A stretch of DNA of 64,000 bases from Microvirga terrae. GTDB lineage: Bacteria > Pseudomonadota > Alphaproteobacteria > Rhizobiales > Beijerinckiaceae. The stretch is taken from contig NZ_CP102845.1 of NCBI RefSeq assembly GCF_013307435.2, positions 558,001 to 622,000 of the forward strand. Direction: 5' to 3'. Positions within the stretch are counted from its first letter, which is position 1. Each line of letters opens with the position of its first letter. Shown piece by piece: positions 7,597-16,479 of this stretch. The position numbers and the translations under genes were made by a program. The notes beneath the pieces are model-generated. The model saw nothing but the letters and a program-made list of their open reading frames with translations, was not told where the DNA came from and did not search any database.

Positions 7597-9018
7597 ATGA
7601 TTCACCGCACCTCTCCGATCGAGCGCGCCGCCTGGATGGCGGAGCTGCGCGCGACCCTGTCCCTTGGTTGGCCTCTGGTTCTCGCCACCGTGGCGCAGAA
7701 CGCCCTGATCACGTCCGACGTCATCCTGATGGGCTGGATGGGGTCTGGGGCTCTGGCCGCGGGCGCCCTGGGAACGAATCTCTACTTCGCCTTCCTGATC
7801 TTCGGCATCGGCCTCGTCAACGCGACCTCGCCGATGATCGCCGAGGAACTCGGCCGCAAGCGCCATTCCGTGCGCGAGGTGCGCCGCACGGTCCGTCAGG
7901 GTCTGTGGGCCTGCGTCACCGTCGCGGTCCCGATCTGGATCGTGGCCTGGAACGGGGAGGCGATCCTTCTCGCCATCGGGCAGGAGGCGGGCCTTGCTCG
8001 CGATGCGGGTCAGTACATCCGTGCCCTGCAATGGAGTCTTCTGCCGTTTCTGTTTTTCCTGGTCCTGCGCTCCTTCCTGGCGGCCCTGGAGCGCCCCGGC
8101 TGGGCTCTGTTCATCGGCCTCCTGGCCATTCCGGTGAATTTCGGCGCCGCCTATGTGCTGATGGTCGGCTCGTTCGGCCTGCCGGCCCTGGGGCTGATCG
8201 GCGTCGGCATCGGCACGATCATCTCGAGCATCTTCATGTTCCTCGGGCTCGCCCTCGTGATCGTCCTCCATCCGAAGTTCAGGCGCTACCATGTCTTCGG
8301 GCGCTTCTGGCGGGCCGACTGGCCGCGCTACCGCACCCTGTGGCGGATCGGCGTTCCCATCGGCCTGACGCTCATGTTCGAGGTGACGATCTTCAACGCC
8401 GCTGCCATGCTCATGGGCCGGATCGGCGCGAGCGAACTGGCCGCCCATGCGGTGGCGCTGCAGATCGCGTCCTTCTGCTTCTCCGTGCCTCTCGGCATCG
8501 GTCAGGCCGTGACGGTGCGCGTGGGCCGGGCCTACGGGGCGCAGGACGCGGAGGGCGTCACCCGCGCCGGTTGGACGTCCTTTGCGCTCGGCACCGGCTT
8601 CATGGTCGTCACGGCCTCCCTCATGCTGTTCGCGCCCCATCTCCTGCTCGGTGTCTTCCTCGACGTGGGCGACCCGAAGAACGCGCTCGTCATCGATCTG
8701 GCGCGGACCTTCCTGGTGGTGGCCGCCATCTTCCAGCTGGTCGATGGCGCGCAGGCGGTAGGGGCCGGAATGCTGCGCGGCCTGCAGGATACCCGGGTGC
8801 CCATGCTCTATGCGGCGTTCGGCTATTGGGGCGTGGGCCTCCCGCTCGGGACGCTCCTGGCCTTCGGCACCTCGCTGCGCGGCGTCGGCATCTGGATCGG
8901 CCTTGCGAGCGGGCTCGCCGTGGTGGCCTGCCTGATGCTGTGGCGCTGGCTGCACCGCGACCGGCTGGGACTGGTCACGGCGGCGCCGCAGGACGTTCAG
9001 GAAGCATTCGCGAGCTGA
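7597..9018 (+). CDS. MATE family multidrug/toxin efflux transporter (NorM-like)
   Basis: 473 residues from ATG 7597, with about twelve membrane helices in two similar halves. WPLVLATVAQNALITSDVILMGWMG in the first helix pair and the matching second-half segment MLRGLQDTRVPM are typical of the NorM branch of MATE exporters, which swap Na+ or H+ for cationic compounds. A GTG at 7558 would add 13 residues with no better ribosome site. The gene is divergent from the amidoligase pair. Its 3' end overlaps the convergent ispH gene by 22 bp. The substrate cannot be told from sequence. Confidence 0.88.
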   Translation: MIHRTSPIERAAWMAELRATLSLGWPLVLATVAQNALITSDVILMGWMGSGALAAGALGTNLYFAFLIFGIGLVNATSPMIAEELGRKRHSVREVRRTVRQGLWACVTVAVPIWIVAWNGEAILLAIGQEAGLARDAGQYIRALQWSLLPFLFFLVLRSFLAALERPGWALFIGLLAIPVNFGAAYVLMVGSFGLPALGLIGVGIGTIISSIFMFLGLALVIVLHPKFRRYHVFGRFWRADWPRYRTLWRIGVPIGLTLMFEVTIFNAAAMLMGRIGASELAAHAVALQIASFCFSVPLGIGQAVTVRVGRAYGAQDAEGVTRAGWTSFALGTGFMVVTASLMLFAPHLLLGVFLDVGDPKNALVIDLARTFLVVAAIFQLVDGAQAVGAGMLRGLQDTRVPMLYAAFGYWGVGLPLGTLLAFGTSLRGVGIWIGLASGLAVVACLMLWRWLHRDRLGLVTAAPQDVQEAFAS

Positions 9019-9965
9019 TTGACGAGGCGCGAGAGATCGACGGGCGCGAACTGCGCGTCCTCATGGGTCACGCGCACCTCTTCGACAGTCAGCCTGCGCC
9101 ACCGCGCAAGGCGCTCCAGCGCCTCCTGCACCAGATCCTCGGGGGCGGAAGCGCCGGCGGTCAGGCCGATGACCGCCGCACCGTCGATGAAGGAGAGGGA
9201 CAGATCCTTCGGATCTTGCATGAGCAGGGCCTGGCGGCCCTCGCTGACCGCCACCTCGCACAGACGGTTCGTGTTCGAGGAATTGCGCGCCCCGCACACG
9301 ATGATCCGCTCCGCCCGCTTGGCGATCACGCGCACGGCCATCTGGCGGTTCTGCGTCGCGTAGCAGATCGTCTTGACGTCGGGCCCCTGGATCGACGGGA
9401 AGCGCTTCTTCAGGGCCGCGATGATCTCGCGCGTATCGTCGACGGAGAGGGTCGTCTGGGTGATGTAGGCGATGCGCTCGGGGTTGGTGACGGGAACCGT
9501 CAGGGCTTCGGCGACGCTCTCGATCACGTGGACGATGCCGTCGATCTGCCCCGTCGTTCCCTCGATTTCCACATGGCCGCGGTGGCCGATGACGATGACC
9601 TCGCGTCCGGCCCTGGCATGACGCTGCCCCTCGAGATGGACGCGGCGGACGAGTGGGCAGGTGGCGTCGAGCACCGAGAGCTGACGCCCCGCCGCCTCGC
9701 GCTCCACCGCACGGGATACGCCATGGGCGCTGAAGATCGCCACGGCTCCGTCCGGGATCTCGGCAATGTCCTCGACGAAGATCGCGCCCTTGCGCCTGAG
9801 GTCCTCCACCACGCGGCCGTTATGCACGATTTCGTGACGCACGTAGACGGGCCCTCCGGTCCGCTCGAGAGCATCCTCGACGGCGCGGATGGCCCGTTCG
9901 ACTCCGGCGCAGAAACTGCGGGGCGCCGCGAGCAGCACGGTGAGCGGGAGATGGTCCTGGATCAT
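8997..9965 (-). CDS. ispH: 4-hydroxy-3-methylbut-2-enyl diphosphate reductase
   Basis: Last enzyme of the MEP pathway; makes isopentenyl and dimethylallyl diphosphate using a [4Fe-4S] cluster. 322 residues with the three cluster cysteines C19 (RSFCAGVERA), C103 (DATCPLV) and C201 (TICYATQNR), and the substrate-binding SxN motif in RNSSNTNRL. The His/Glu-bearing GHRGHVEIEG loop is intact. It is the last gene of the carotenoid/squalene operon. Its ATG overlaps the hpnE stop by 4 bp, so precursor supply is co-translated with the terpenoid enzymes. I cannot tell whether a second ispH exists elsewhere in the genome. Confidence 0.95.
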   Translation of the reverse strand: MIQDHLPLTVLLAAPRSFCAGVERAIRAVEDALERTGGPVYVRHEIVHNGRVVEDLRRKGAIFVEDIAEIPDGAVAIFSAHGVSRAVEREAAGRQLSVLDATCPLVRRVHLEGQRHARAGREVIVIGHRGHVEIEGTTGQIDGIVHVIESVAEALTVPVTNPERIAYITQTTLSVDDTREIIAALKKRFPSIQGPDVKTICYATQNRQMAVRVIAKRAERIIVCGARNSSNTNRLCEVAVSEGRQALLMQDPKDLSLSFIDGAAVIGLTAGASAPEDLVQEALERLARWRRLTVEEVRVTHEDAQFAPVDLSRLVNQLANAS

Positions 9966-11245
9966 GCCGCATCCTCCGTCTTCAAGGGGCGGTCGCGCAG
10001 AATGGAAGCGCGGGTGCAGCGTGCATTGCGCAGGAGGGCAGCGGCATGCTCCCCGGCCATGACGGCGCTCTCGATGGTGGCGGGAAGGGATCCGAGCCAG
10101 TCCCCGGCCAGAGCGAGATTGGCGAGGGGCAGCAGGGGTGGTTGCGGGAGAAACTCGGCGGCCTGGCGGATCGTCGCGCGCTTCTCCTTCACCACCCTGG
10201 TTTCGGGCTGGCGGTCGCCGGCAGCATCGAGGCCGAGACGGCGCAGCGCCGGCACGATCTCGCGCCAGATCCTGGCCGCTACATCGGCGGAATTCTGGTC
10301 GATCACCGCGTCGGCGGCCGAGACGGTGACGCTCACATGGGCCGGCCGGATCAGCGCCCATTGCGCCAGCGTGCCGGTAAAGCCGACGAAGCGCGGAGCG
10401 GCCGGGCCGGCCATGCGGAAGTGGACGTTGAGGATCGGCTCGAAGGAGGCGGGCACCGGGAGGCCCGGGAGCAGCCGCGCCACCTCGTAGGGTGGAAGCG
10501 CCAGAACGACCTGGTCGTCGGGACCGAGCATCACGGTGCGGTCGGACAGGGCCATGCCGATGGCACGCCCGTTGCTGATCAGGAGCCTGTGCAGGCGCTG
10601 CCCCGTGACAACGGACGTGCCTCTCGTCGCGAGCGTGGCGAGAGCAGGCTCGATCAGGTCCGCGCTCAGTCCGTTCCTCGCCACCAGCAGCCGTCCGGAG
10701 CCGGGCCGGAGGAGCCGTCGCAGAGCGCAGGCAAGCCGTTGCGCGGACGCCTGCGCGGCCGGGGTGTTGAGCACCGCCACCGTCAAGGGCTCGATCAGGC
10801 TGTCCATGATCGGCCGATCGCCGATGATGGATGCGACCGGGCAGTCCTTCGCGGGGAAGACGAGGCGCAGGATGCGCGCGAGATCCGGCAGGGTCAGGCC
10901 GGGCGGGCGGCGCGAGGGAAGAAGCCAGGACCAGGGGGAAAGCCCGACGCGCTGAAACGCATCCGTCCGTCCGTCGTAGAGCGGAAGCCCCTTGGGCTCG
11001 GGCTCGATCCACCGGTTGCGGGCGCCGACCGCCTTGAGGAGATCGAGCGTCCGTCCGTTCGCCGTGAACAGCACATGGGTGCCGTTGTCGTGGATGAAGC
11101 CATCGGAGGACTGGAGCGTCCGGCATCGCCCGCCTGGTTGCGGGGCGGCCTCGTAGACCACGGCCTCGCCGTCTTGCCCCGTGACGGCAAGCGCCGCGCT
11201 CAGGCCCGCGATGCCGGCTCCGACGATGTGGGTGCGCCTTGTCAT
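9962..11245 (-). CDS. hpnE: Hydroxysqualene dehydroxylase HpnE
   Basis: FAD-dependent amine-oxidase-fold enzyme that reduces hydroxysqualene to squalene, the third step after HpnD and HpnC. 427 residues. The dinucleotide-binding start THIVGAGIAGLSAA, followed by GGRCRTLQ and DNGTHVLF, fits HpnE better than the CrtI desaturases upstream. A C-terminal FAD motif (NLALAGDWLGSLPATIESAVMAG) closes the fold. It lies 13 bp after the HpnC-HpnD fusion and overlaps ispH by 4 bp. With the fusion it completes the farnesyl diphosphate to squalene route. Confidence 0.9.
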   Translation of the reverse strand: MTRRTHIVGAGIAGLSAALAVTGQDGEAVVYEAAPQPGGRCRTLQSSDGFIHDNGTHVLFTANGRTLDLLKAVGARNRWIEPEPKGLPLYDGRTDAFQRVGLSPWSWLLPSRRPPGLTLPDLARILRLVFPAKDCPVASIIGDRPIMDSLIEPLTVAVLNTPAAQASAQRLACALRRLLRPGSGRLLVARNGLSADLIEPALATLATRGTSVVTGQRLHRLLISNGRAIGMALSDRTVMLGPDDQVVLALPPYEVARLLPGLPVPASFEPILNVHFRMAGPAAPRFVGFTGTLAQWALIRPAHVSVTVSAADAVIDQNSADVAARIWREIVPALRRLGLDAAGDRQPETRVVKEKRATIRQAAEFLPQPPLLPLANLALAGDWLGSLPATIESAVMAGEHAAALLRNARCTRASILRDRPLKTEDAA

Positions 11246-11258
11246 GCGGGCCTCGTCG

Positions 11259-12917
11259 TCATGCGGGCCTCATGGCGCGGGTGATGAGATGCAGCCGGTC
11301 GGCGGCGCTCAGGCGCAGCCTGCCTTGACGGACGCCCCAGCCGCGGGCCTGCAGTCGGTCGAGGACGCGGCGGTAGTTCTCCATCATCAGGATCGCCGGT
11401 TTCAGAGCCCGGCGGTCGAGACGCGCCAGGGCCGCATCCGCATCCGCGAAACCGGCACGCGCCTCCCCCGCGAGGGTTTCGCAGACGCGGGCGAAACGCG
11501 GATCCGCCACGAGCGTGACCGCCGGGGCGTCCTGCAATCCGAGCTGTGCGAGCCGGGACAGGGGGATGTACACCCGTTCGCAGGCCGCATCCTCGTCCAC
11601 GTCGCGCAGGATGTTCACGAGCTGCAGGGTACGTCCGAGATTGAGCGCGAAGTCGTGCGCCGAGGGTACGCCGAAGATGCGGATCGACAGGGCGCCGACC
11701 GAGCCGGCGACCCGGCGGCCGTAGAGGCCCAGTTCATAATCGCCGGCCAAGCGCACCCGGTCGGCGCTGTCCGTCTCCATGCCGTCGAGCAGGGCATGGC
11801 ACTCCTCGACGGGCAGCTTGAAGAGAGTCGACGCCCGGGCAAGCTCCCGCCCGATGGGCGTTTCCGGTGCCCGATGAAGCCGGTCGAGCTCGCGCCGCCA
11901 TTCGCGCAGGAAGGCGCGTTTCTCGGACGCAGGCGCCGCGCCGTCGGCGATGTCGTCCACCGCGCGGCAGAACGCATAGACCGCATGAATGGCGCGACGG
12001 CGCTCCGGACCGAGACTCTGCATGCCGAGGCGGAAGGACGAGCCCGAGCGCCGCACCACGGCTGCCGTGACGTGACGGTCGCTGGATGAGGGAGCCCGAA
12101 CGGTGCCGCGAACGCCCTGCAGGAATGCCATGCCGATGTCGGCTTTGCTCACCTGAATGCGCTCCAGAACCGGATCGGCCTGTCGCAGACGCCCGCTCAG
12201 GCGTCGGGCGAGGGCAATGGTCGCGATGCTCTGCGCCCGCAGGCGCCTGCTCTGCAGGTGCTCCGGCAGCGATTGCGCCTGATCGATCAGCGCGTCGACC
12301 CGGTCGAGCATGGCGTCGAAGACATCGCGGCGCATTCCCGTGTGCGACGGTTCGAAGAAGGCCTTCTCCGAGCCCGCCCCCAGCATCCATCGGATCGGGA
12401 TATAGATCCGGCCCAGGTGCTCGCGATCCTTGCGGCAATCCTGAAGATGATTGAGGATCTGAAGCGCCGTGCACAGGGCATCCGCCGGCCCATGAGCCGA
12501 ACCGCGCTCGCCGTGAACGGCCAGCAGGAACCGGCCGACCGGATTGGCCGACAGGCGGCAATAATCGATCAGCTCCGCCCAGTCGTGATAGCGCGCCTTG
12601 ACCACGTCCTGGCGGAAGGCGCGGAGCAGGTCGCGGGCCTGGCTCAGGCCGGCCTCGTGCCGCGTCTCGACGGCATGCAGGCGCGCGGCCTCGGGAATGT
12701 CCGTATCGCCGGCCACGAGAGCCTGTTCGAGAGCATCGAGACGCGTCAGCTTCTCGGCCGCGCCGAGTTCGGGTGCGTCGGCAATGTCGTCGGCAGTGCG
12801 CGCGAACCCGTAAAAGGCGAGAACCGCGTCCCGGTGCTCGCGCGAGAGCACCAGGGAGGCGACCGGAAAGTTCTCGTCACGCGGCCGCTTCGAGGGTTGC
12901 CCGGCGTCGATGCTCAT
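11259..12917 (-). CDS. hpnCD: Fused HpnC-HpnD: squalene synthase-type protein with two trans-isoprenyl diphosphate synthase domains
   Basis: One open frame of 552 residues from ATG 12917 (GGAGAAG upstream, 4-bp overlap with the glycosyltransferase gene). Residues about 1-275 match HpnC, with its first aspartate motif TADDIADAPE (43-47) and second region NHLQDCRKDREH. Residues about 287-552 match HpnD (presqualene diphosphate synthase), with SGSSFRLGM, CRAVDDIAD (318-325), YGRRVAGSVG and NILRDVDEDA (436-444). The two are usually separate adjacent genes of 270-300 residues each. Here they are joined by a linker of about 15 residues with no stop or frameshift. Both Asp-rich sites in each half are kept, so both should be active, and channelling between sites is likely. 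Confidence 0.88.
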   Translation of the reverse strand: MSIDAGQPSKRPRDENFPVASLVLSREHRDAVLAFYGFARTADDIADAPELGAAEKLTRLDALEQALVAGDTDIPEAARLHAVETRHEAGLSQARDLLRAFRQDVVKARYHDWAELIDYCRLSANPVGRFLLAVHGERGSAHGPADALCTALQILNHLQDCRKDREHLGRIYIPIRWMLGAGSEKAFFEPSHTGMRRDVFDAMLDRVDALIDQAQSLPEHLQSRRLRAQSIATIALARRLSGRLRQADPVLERIQVSKADIGMAFLQGVRGTVRAPSSSDRHVTAAVVRRSGSSFRLGMQSLGPERRRAIHAVYAFCRAVDDIADGAAPASEKRAFLREWRRELDRLHRAPETPIGRELARASTLFKLPVEECHALLDGMETDSADRVRLAGDYELGLYGRRVAGSVGALSIRIFGVPSAHDFALNLGRTLQLVNILRDVDEDAACERVYIPLSRLAQLGLQDAPAVTLVADPRFARVCETLAGEARAGFADADAALARLDRRALKPAILMMENYRRVLDRLQARGWGVRQGRLRLSAADRLHLITRAMRPA

Positions 12918-14026
12918 GGCTTCTCCTCCACGGGATAAAGCCTGCCCTTCCATCCGGCACGGCAAGCATCTCCGATCCGCAGGAGCACGCTCCACTGGAT
13001 GGCGAGGCCCACAAAGGTCGTAACGGGATGCAGGGGAATGGACCAGGGGTTCTCCTGCGTGGCGAAGGTCACGAGCATGCGGGTGACGAGCGACAGGAGA
13101 GCCGCACCGGCAATCGGAAGGCTTGGCAGGAAGGGGAGAAGCGCGAAGGGCAGGACATGGCCGCCGAGCAGCAGCACGGTCCAGATCGGCAGGGCGACCG
13201 GCGTCGCCATGCCTTCATGGGCGTTCTTGGCAAACCCGCTCCAGGCCTCGTCGAGGCCGGCATACATGCGGCAGGTGGCGAGGCGCTCGCCGGGCATCAG
13301 ATCCGTCATGATGCCCTTGCGGCGAAAGAGGCGCGCCAGCTGGATGCCGTCATGGATGCGCGACCGGACCGCCGCGTGGCCGCCGCTGGCCCGGTAGGCC
13401 CCGCGCTCCATCAGCATGAGCTGGCCGCAGGCCGCCCCGAGGCCGGGATCGCGCGAGAGGCGCATGAAGCCCATGGGCAGATAGCCGAGAAGCAGAAGAT
13501 TGATCGTCGGCACCGTCAGCAACTCGCCCAGCGTGACCATGATCTGGCGCGGCACGGCGCTGACGAGACCCGCATCGGTGGCCTGCGCGTGGCCCGCCAG
13601 CAGAGCCGCCGCATGGGGGCCCAGGCGCACATCCGCGTCCACGAACAGGAGATGCGTGCCGTGTGCGGCCTCGGAGAGATGATGGCAGGCATGGATCTTG
13701 CCGGTCCAGCCCTCCGCCAGCGGTGGCGCAGTGAGGAGGCGCACCCGGGGATCGCGGGCCATGACGGCGCGGACGATGTCGCCCGTCCCATCGGTCGATC
13801 CGTCGTCCATCACCAGGATCTCGACGGGCACGCCCATGCTGCCGAGCGCCGCCTCGAGGGCCGGTTCTATGTTCGTCGCCTCGTTGCGGGCCGGGATGAG
13901 GATCGACACGAGAACATCGCCCGTCGGCGCGTGGCGGGGCGTCGCCCTGAGGGTGCTCAGGTTCATGAGCGTGAGCACGAACGGGATGGCGGCCAGGGCG
14001 AGCAGGAGGAAGCCGAGCACCATCAT
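12914..14026 (-). CDS. Family 2 glycosyltransferase, membrane-bound, probable carotenoid glycosyltransferase (CrtQ-like)
   Basis: 370 residues. A membrane anchor (about 3-22) is followed by a GT-A domain: SILIPARNEATNIEPAL, VMDDGSTDGT, the metal-binding FVDADV (DxD at about 130-132), and an acceptor-side motif around GQLMLMERGAY. Three hydrophobic segments close the protein (about 290-365). The fold and membrane layout resemble CrtQ of staphyloxanthin synthesis and HpnB-type hopanoid glycosyltransferases. Placed between the acyltransferase and the squalene synthase, the likely job is to put a sugar on a carotenoid acid or hydroxyl; this is inferred from context. ATG 14026 overlaps the upstream stop (ATGA), as does its own stop with the next start. 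Confidence 0.8.
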   Translation of the reverse strand: MMVLGFLLLALAAIPFVLTLMNLSTLRATPRHAPTGDVLVSILIPARNEATNIEPALEAALGSMGVPVEILVMDDGSTDGTGDIVRAVMARDPRVRLLTAPPLAEGWTGKIHACHHLSEAAHGTHLLFVDADVRLGPHAAALLAGHAQATDAGLVSAVPRQIMVTLGELLTVPTINLLLLGYLPMGFMRLSRDPGLGAACGQLMLMERGAYRASGGHAAVRSRIHDGIQLARLFRRKGIMTDLMPGERLATCRMYAGLDEAWSGFAKNAHEGMATPVALPIWTVLLLGGHVLPFALLPFLPSLPIAGAALLSLVTRMLVTFATQENPWSIPLHPVTTFVGLAIQWSVLLRIGDACRAGWKGRLYPVEEKP

Positions 14027-14862
14027 GAGGCGCGTCCCTCGTGGGACGGGTCGAAGGCGCGTCCACGCAGGGCCGCCGCCATTCGCCGCCATCCGTCATA
14101 GAGCCCGCCGACGCCGGCGCGCCCTTCGAGCACGGCCCGGAAGCGGGCGGGATCGCGACTCTGCACGTCGGCGCTCAGGCGGTCGAGGGTCGCGGCGAGT
14201 TCGCCCTCGAGCCGCGCCAGGCGGGCAGGGCGTGCGAGGTTCACGAGATCCTGCCCGCGCATCGCCGGGCCGAACGCCATGAAGGCCTCTGCGCCGCGCT
14301 CCAGCCAGAAGCTGTACTCGATGGCCAGGGGCAGGACCGTGCAATCGGGCGCACGCTCGACGAGGCGCGCCACGCCGGGCTTGAGGCCGAGCGGGCGCTC
14401 GCGCACGTCGCCGAAGCGTCCCTGCGCGGTGATCCAGAGCGCCCGGTTGGGCGCGGCAAGAATCTCCCCGCCGGCCTTCAGGAAGTCGGCTGCGCCGCGC
14501 GGGCTGTCGAGATCGACCCCGAAGGCGCCGATGCGGCCGAAGATGCCGTATTGCTTGAGCATCGCGGCATCGATGGGCGCGTAGCTCTCATAGGCGGGAA
14601 AGAGGCTGTCGGCCGCCAGGACGTAGACCGCGGCATCCCACCAGGCCGGATGATTGGAATAGACGATGACCGGGCCCCGCTCCGGCGCATCCGGCAGGCC
14701 CCATGGGGCGATCCGCAGGGCATTCATGTGGCGGGTGAAGTAGCGTCGGAAGGTCGAGACCATGAAGCGGTGGAGCAGGGCGGAGCGGCGCGCGACGGGA
14801 GAGCCTCCCAGGCCGTGGGGAAAGGCGCCCGCCGTCTCTGCCTTGCTCGGGTTCTGCCTCAA
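14023..14862 (-). CDS. 1-acyl-glycerol-phosphate acyltransferase-type enzyme, probable carotenoid-glycoside acyltransferase
   Basis: About 279 residues. SNHPAWWD carries the NHxxxxD acyltransferase catalytic motif, followed by a weak substrate-binding block (ITAQGRFGDVRERPLGLKPG in place of the usual FPEGTR). The start is uncertain. A TTG at 14862 overlaps the stop of the upstream desaturase as TTGA, the same coupling style as its neighbours, with GGAA 7 bp upstream. A TTG at 14892 or an ATG at 14763 are alternatives. Position next to a glycosyltransferase in a carotenoid operon suggests that it adds a fatty acyl chain to the sugar, as CrtO does in staphyloxanthin synthesis. That role is inferred. 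Confidence 0.72.
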   Translation of the reverse strand: MRQNPSKAETAGAFPHGLGGSPVARRSALLHRFMVSTFRRYFTRHMNALRIAPWGLPDAPERGPVIVYSNHPAWWDAAVYVLAADSLFPAYESYAPIDAAMLKQYGIFGRIGAFGVDLDSPRGAADFLKAGGEILAAPNRALWITAQGRFGDVRERPLGLKPGVARLVERAPDCTVLPLAIEYSFWLERGAEAFMAFGPAMRGQDLVNLARPARLARLEGELAATLDRLSADVQSRDPARFRAVLEGRAGVGGLYDGWRRMAAALRGRAFDPSHEGRAS

Positions 14863-16394
14863 GACACGTTCCGTAGATTCTCGACCTTGCAATCCGCATC
14901 GAGGGCGTCGGCGGCGATCCAGCCCGACATCATCACCATCGGCATGCCGGGGCCCGGATGGGCGGCGCCGCCCGCAAGGTAGAGGCCCCGCACCTGCCGG
15001 CTGCGGTTGCCCGGCTTGAAGGCGCCCATGAACTTGCCGTGGCTCGCCAACCCGTAGATGGCGCCGTTGAGGACTTTGTAGCGGTCATGGATGTCCTGCG
15101 GCGTGAGATGGCGCTCGACGACGATGCGCTCTTCGATGTCGTCCATGCCGGCCGTCCGTTTCAGCTTGTCGATGATCACCTGACGGTAGGCGGGGAACAT
15201 CTGCGACCAGTCGTGGTGCGGGCGCAGATAAGGCGTATGGACGAGCACATAGAGCGCTTCGCCGCCATCCGGCGCGACGCTCGGATCGGTAGCGGCCGGC
15301 GCCGCGAGATAGCAGGTGGGATCGGGTGCCGGCTCGCCGCGCCGGTAGATGAAGTCGAACTCCTCCTCCGGGTCCCGGGAGAACACGAAGTCATGGTGGA
15401 GGACATGATCGTAGCGTTTGTTCAGGCCCAGATAGAGCACCACGCCGGAACAGGCCGGCTCGAAATCCTTGCGCGCATAATGCTCGCCGACCTCGCCGCC
15501 CACGAGCTCCCGGTAGGTGCGGATGGAATCCATGTTGGAGATGACGTTGTCGTAGGCGACCGTCTCACCGCTCGCGAGGACGACGCCTTCGACCGCGCCG
15601 TTCACGATCCTGAGCGAGGCGACATCGCTGTCGGTCCTGATCGTGGCGCCCAGTTCCGTGGCGAGTTTCGCCAGGGCCTCCGCCACGGCGCGGGTGCCGC
15701 CCATGGGATACCACACCCCATCGGCCGCCTGCATGTGGGCGATCGCGCAGAGCACCGCGGGCGAGCCGTACGGGGACGAGCCGACATATTGCGTGAAGTG
15801 GTCCAGCATCTGCGCCAGGCGCTCGTCCTTCACCTTGGACCGGATGGTGCCGGCCACGGAGGAGCCCATGCGCAGGGACAGAACATCCCGCAAGGTCGCG
15901 GGGTTCATGTTGGCCCGGATGTTGATGGTGTCGAAGAGATCCTCGACGGGCTTCCAGAAGAAGAACCGGTTCGAGATGTCGTGAAGGTGGGCGGAGATCT
16001 CCTGGAAGCGCTTGTACCCGTCGCCGGCATTCTTGCCGGGCGCGAAGCGATCCATGGCCTCGGCCATGGCGGCGATGTTCTCCTGGAGGTCGATCTGCGT
16101 GCCGTCGTCGAAGAAGCACCGCCATTGCGGGTCGAGGCGGACGAGGTCGAGATAGTCGGAAAGGTTGCGGCCGGCTTCCGCGAAGATGCGTTCGAGAACA
16201 CGCGGGACGGTGAGGATCGTGGGTCCCATGTCGAAGCGGAAGCCGTCCTCGTGCAAAACCGCCGCCTTGCCGCCGATCCAGGCATTCTTGTCGTACAGGG
16301 TGACCTTGTGCCCGCGAGCCGCCACGACACAGGCCGCCGCCAGCCCGCCCAATCCTCCGCCGATGACGGCAACCGAAGTCTCTCGAGCGCTCAC
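14859..16394 (-). CDS. CrtI/CrtN-family carotenoid desaturase or oxidase, copy B
   Basis: 511 residues with the complete CrtI architecture. The N-terminal FAD site is VAVIGGGLGGLAAA with a GGKAAVLHEDGFRFDMGPTIL-type strand pair, and a substrate domain follows. The C-terminal FAD motif is GLYLAGGAAHPGPGMPMVM. It differs clearly from the second paralog at 17994-19544, so the two probably act at different steps. One could desaturate squalene and the other could oxidise a terminal methyl group; I cannot assign which from sequence alone. Its promoter region (81 bp) holds a sigma-70-like site. The gene is followed without a gap by the acyltransferase. Confidence 0.85.
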   Translation of the reverse strand: MSARETSVAVIGGGLGGLAAACVVAARGHKVTLYDKNAWIGGKAAVLHEDGFRFDMGPTILTVPRVLERIFAEAGRNLSDYLDLVRLDPQWRCFFDDGTQIDLQENIAAMAEAMDRFAPGKNAGDGYKRFQEISAHLHDISNRFFFWKPVEDLFDTINIRANMNPATLRDVLSLRMGSSVAGTIRSKVKDERLAQMLDHFTQYVGSSPYGSPAVLCAIAHMQAADGVWYPMGGTRAVAEALAKLATELGATIRTDSDVASLRIVNGAVEGVVLASGETVAYDNVISNMDSIRTYRELVGGEVGEHYARKDFEPACSGVVLYLGLNKRYDHVLHHDFVFSRDPEEEFDFIYRRGEPAPDPTCYLAAPAATDPSVAPDGGEALYVLVHTPYLRPHHDWSQMFPAYRQVIIDKLKRTAGMDDIEERIVVERHLTPQDIHDRYKVLNGAIYGLASHGKFMGAFKPGNRSRQVRGLYLAGGAAHPGPGMPMVMMSGWIAADALDADCKVENLRNVS

Positions 16395-16451
16395 GCATTC
16401 CTCCTGCCGGGCACGAGCCCACGCGCCGTGGGTCTGCGTCCAATCGTCATG

Positions 16452-16479
16452 GTTCTAGGAAGGCCAGGGGCCAGTTCAA
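16452..16479 (-). promoter_or_regulatory. Possible internal sigma-70-type promoter in front of carotenoid gene copy B
   Basis: On the minus strand TTGAAC (16479-16474) and TAGAAC (16457-16452) are 16 bp apart. The site lies at the end of the methyltransferase gene, about 58 bp before the desaturase start at 16394. It may allow the downstream six genes to be expressed separately. The match is only partial. Confidence 0.3.

Noticed and set aside
7167..10490. 1100-codon open frame on the + strand through amidoligase, MATE and IspH regions
   Set aside because: Low-complexity Arg/Gly/Pro translation crossing three genes that have catalytic motifs in other frames; a high-GC artefact.
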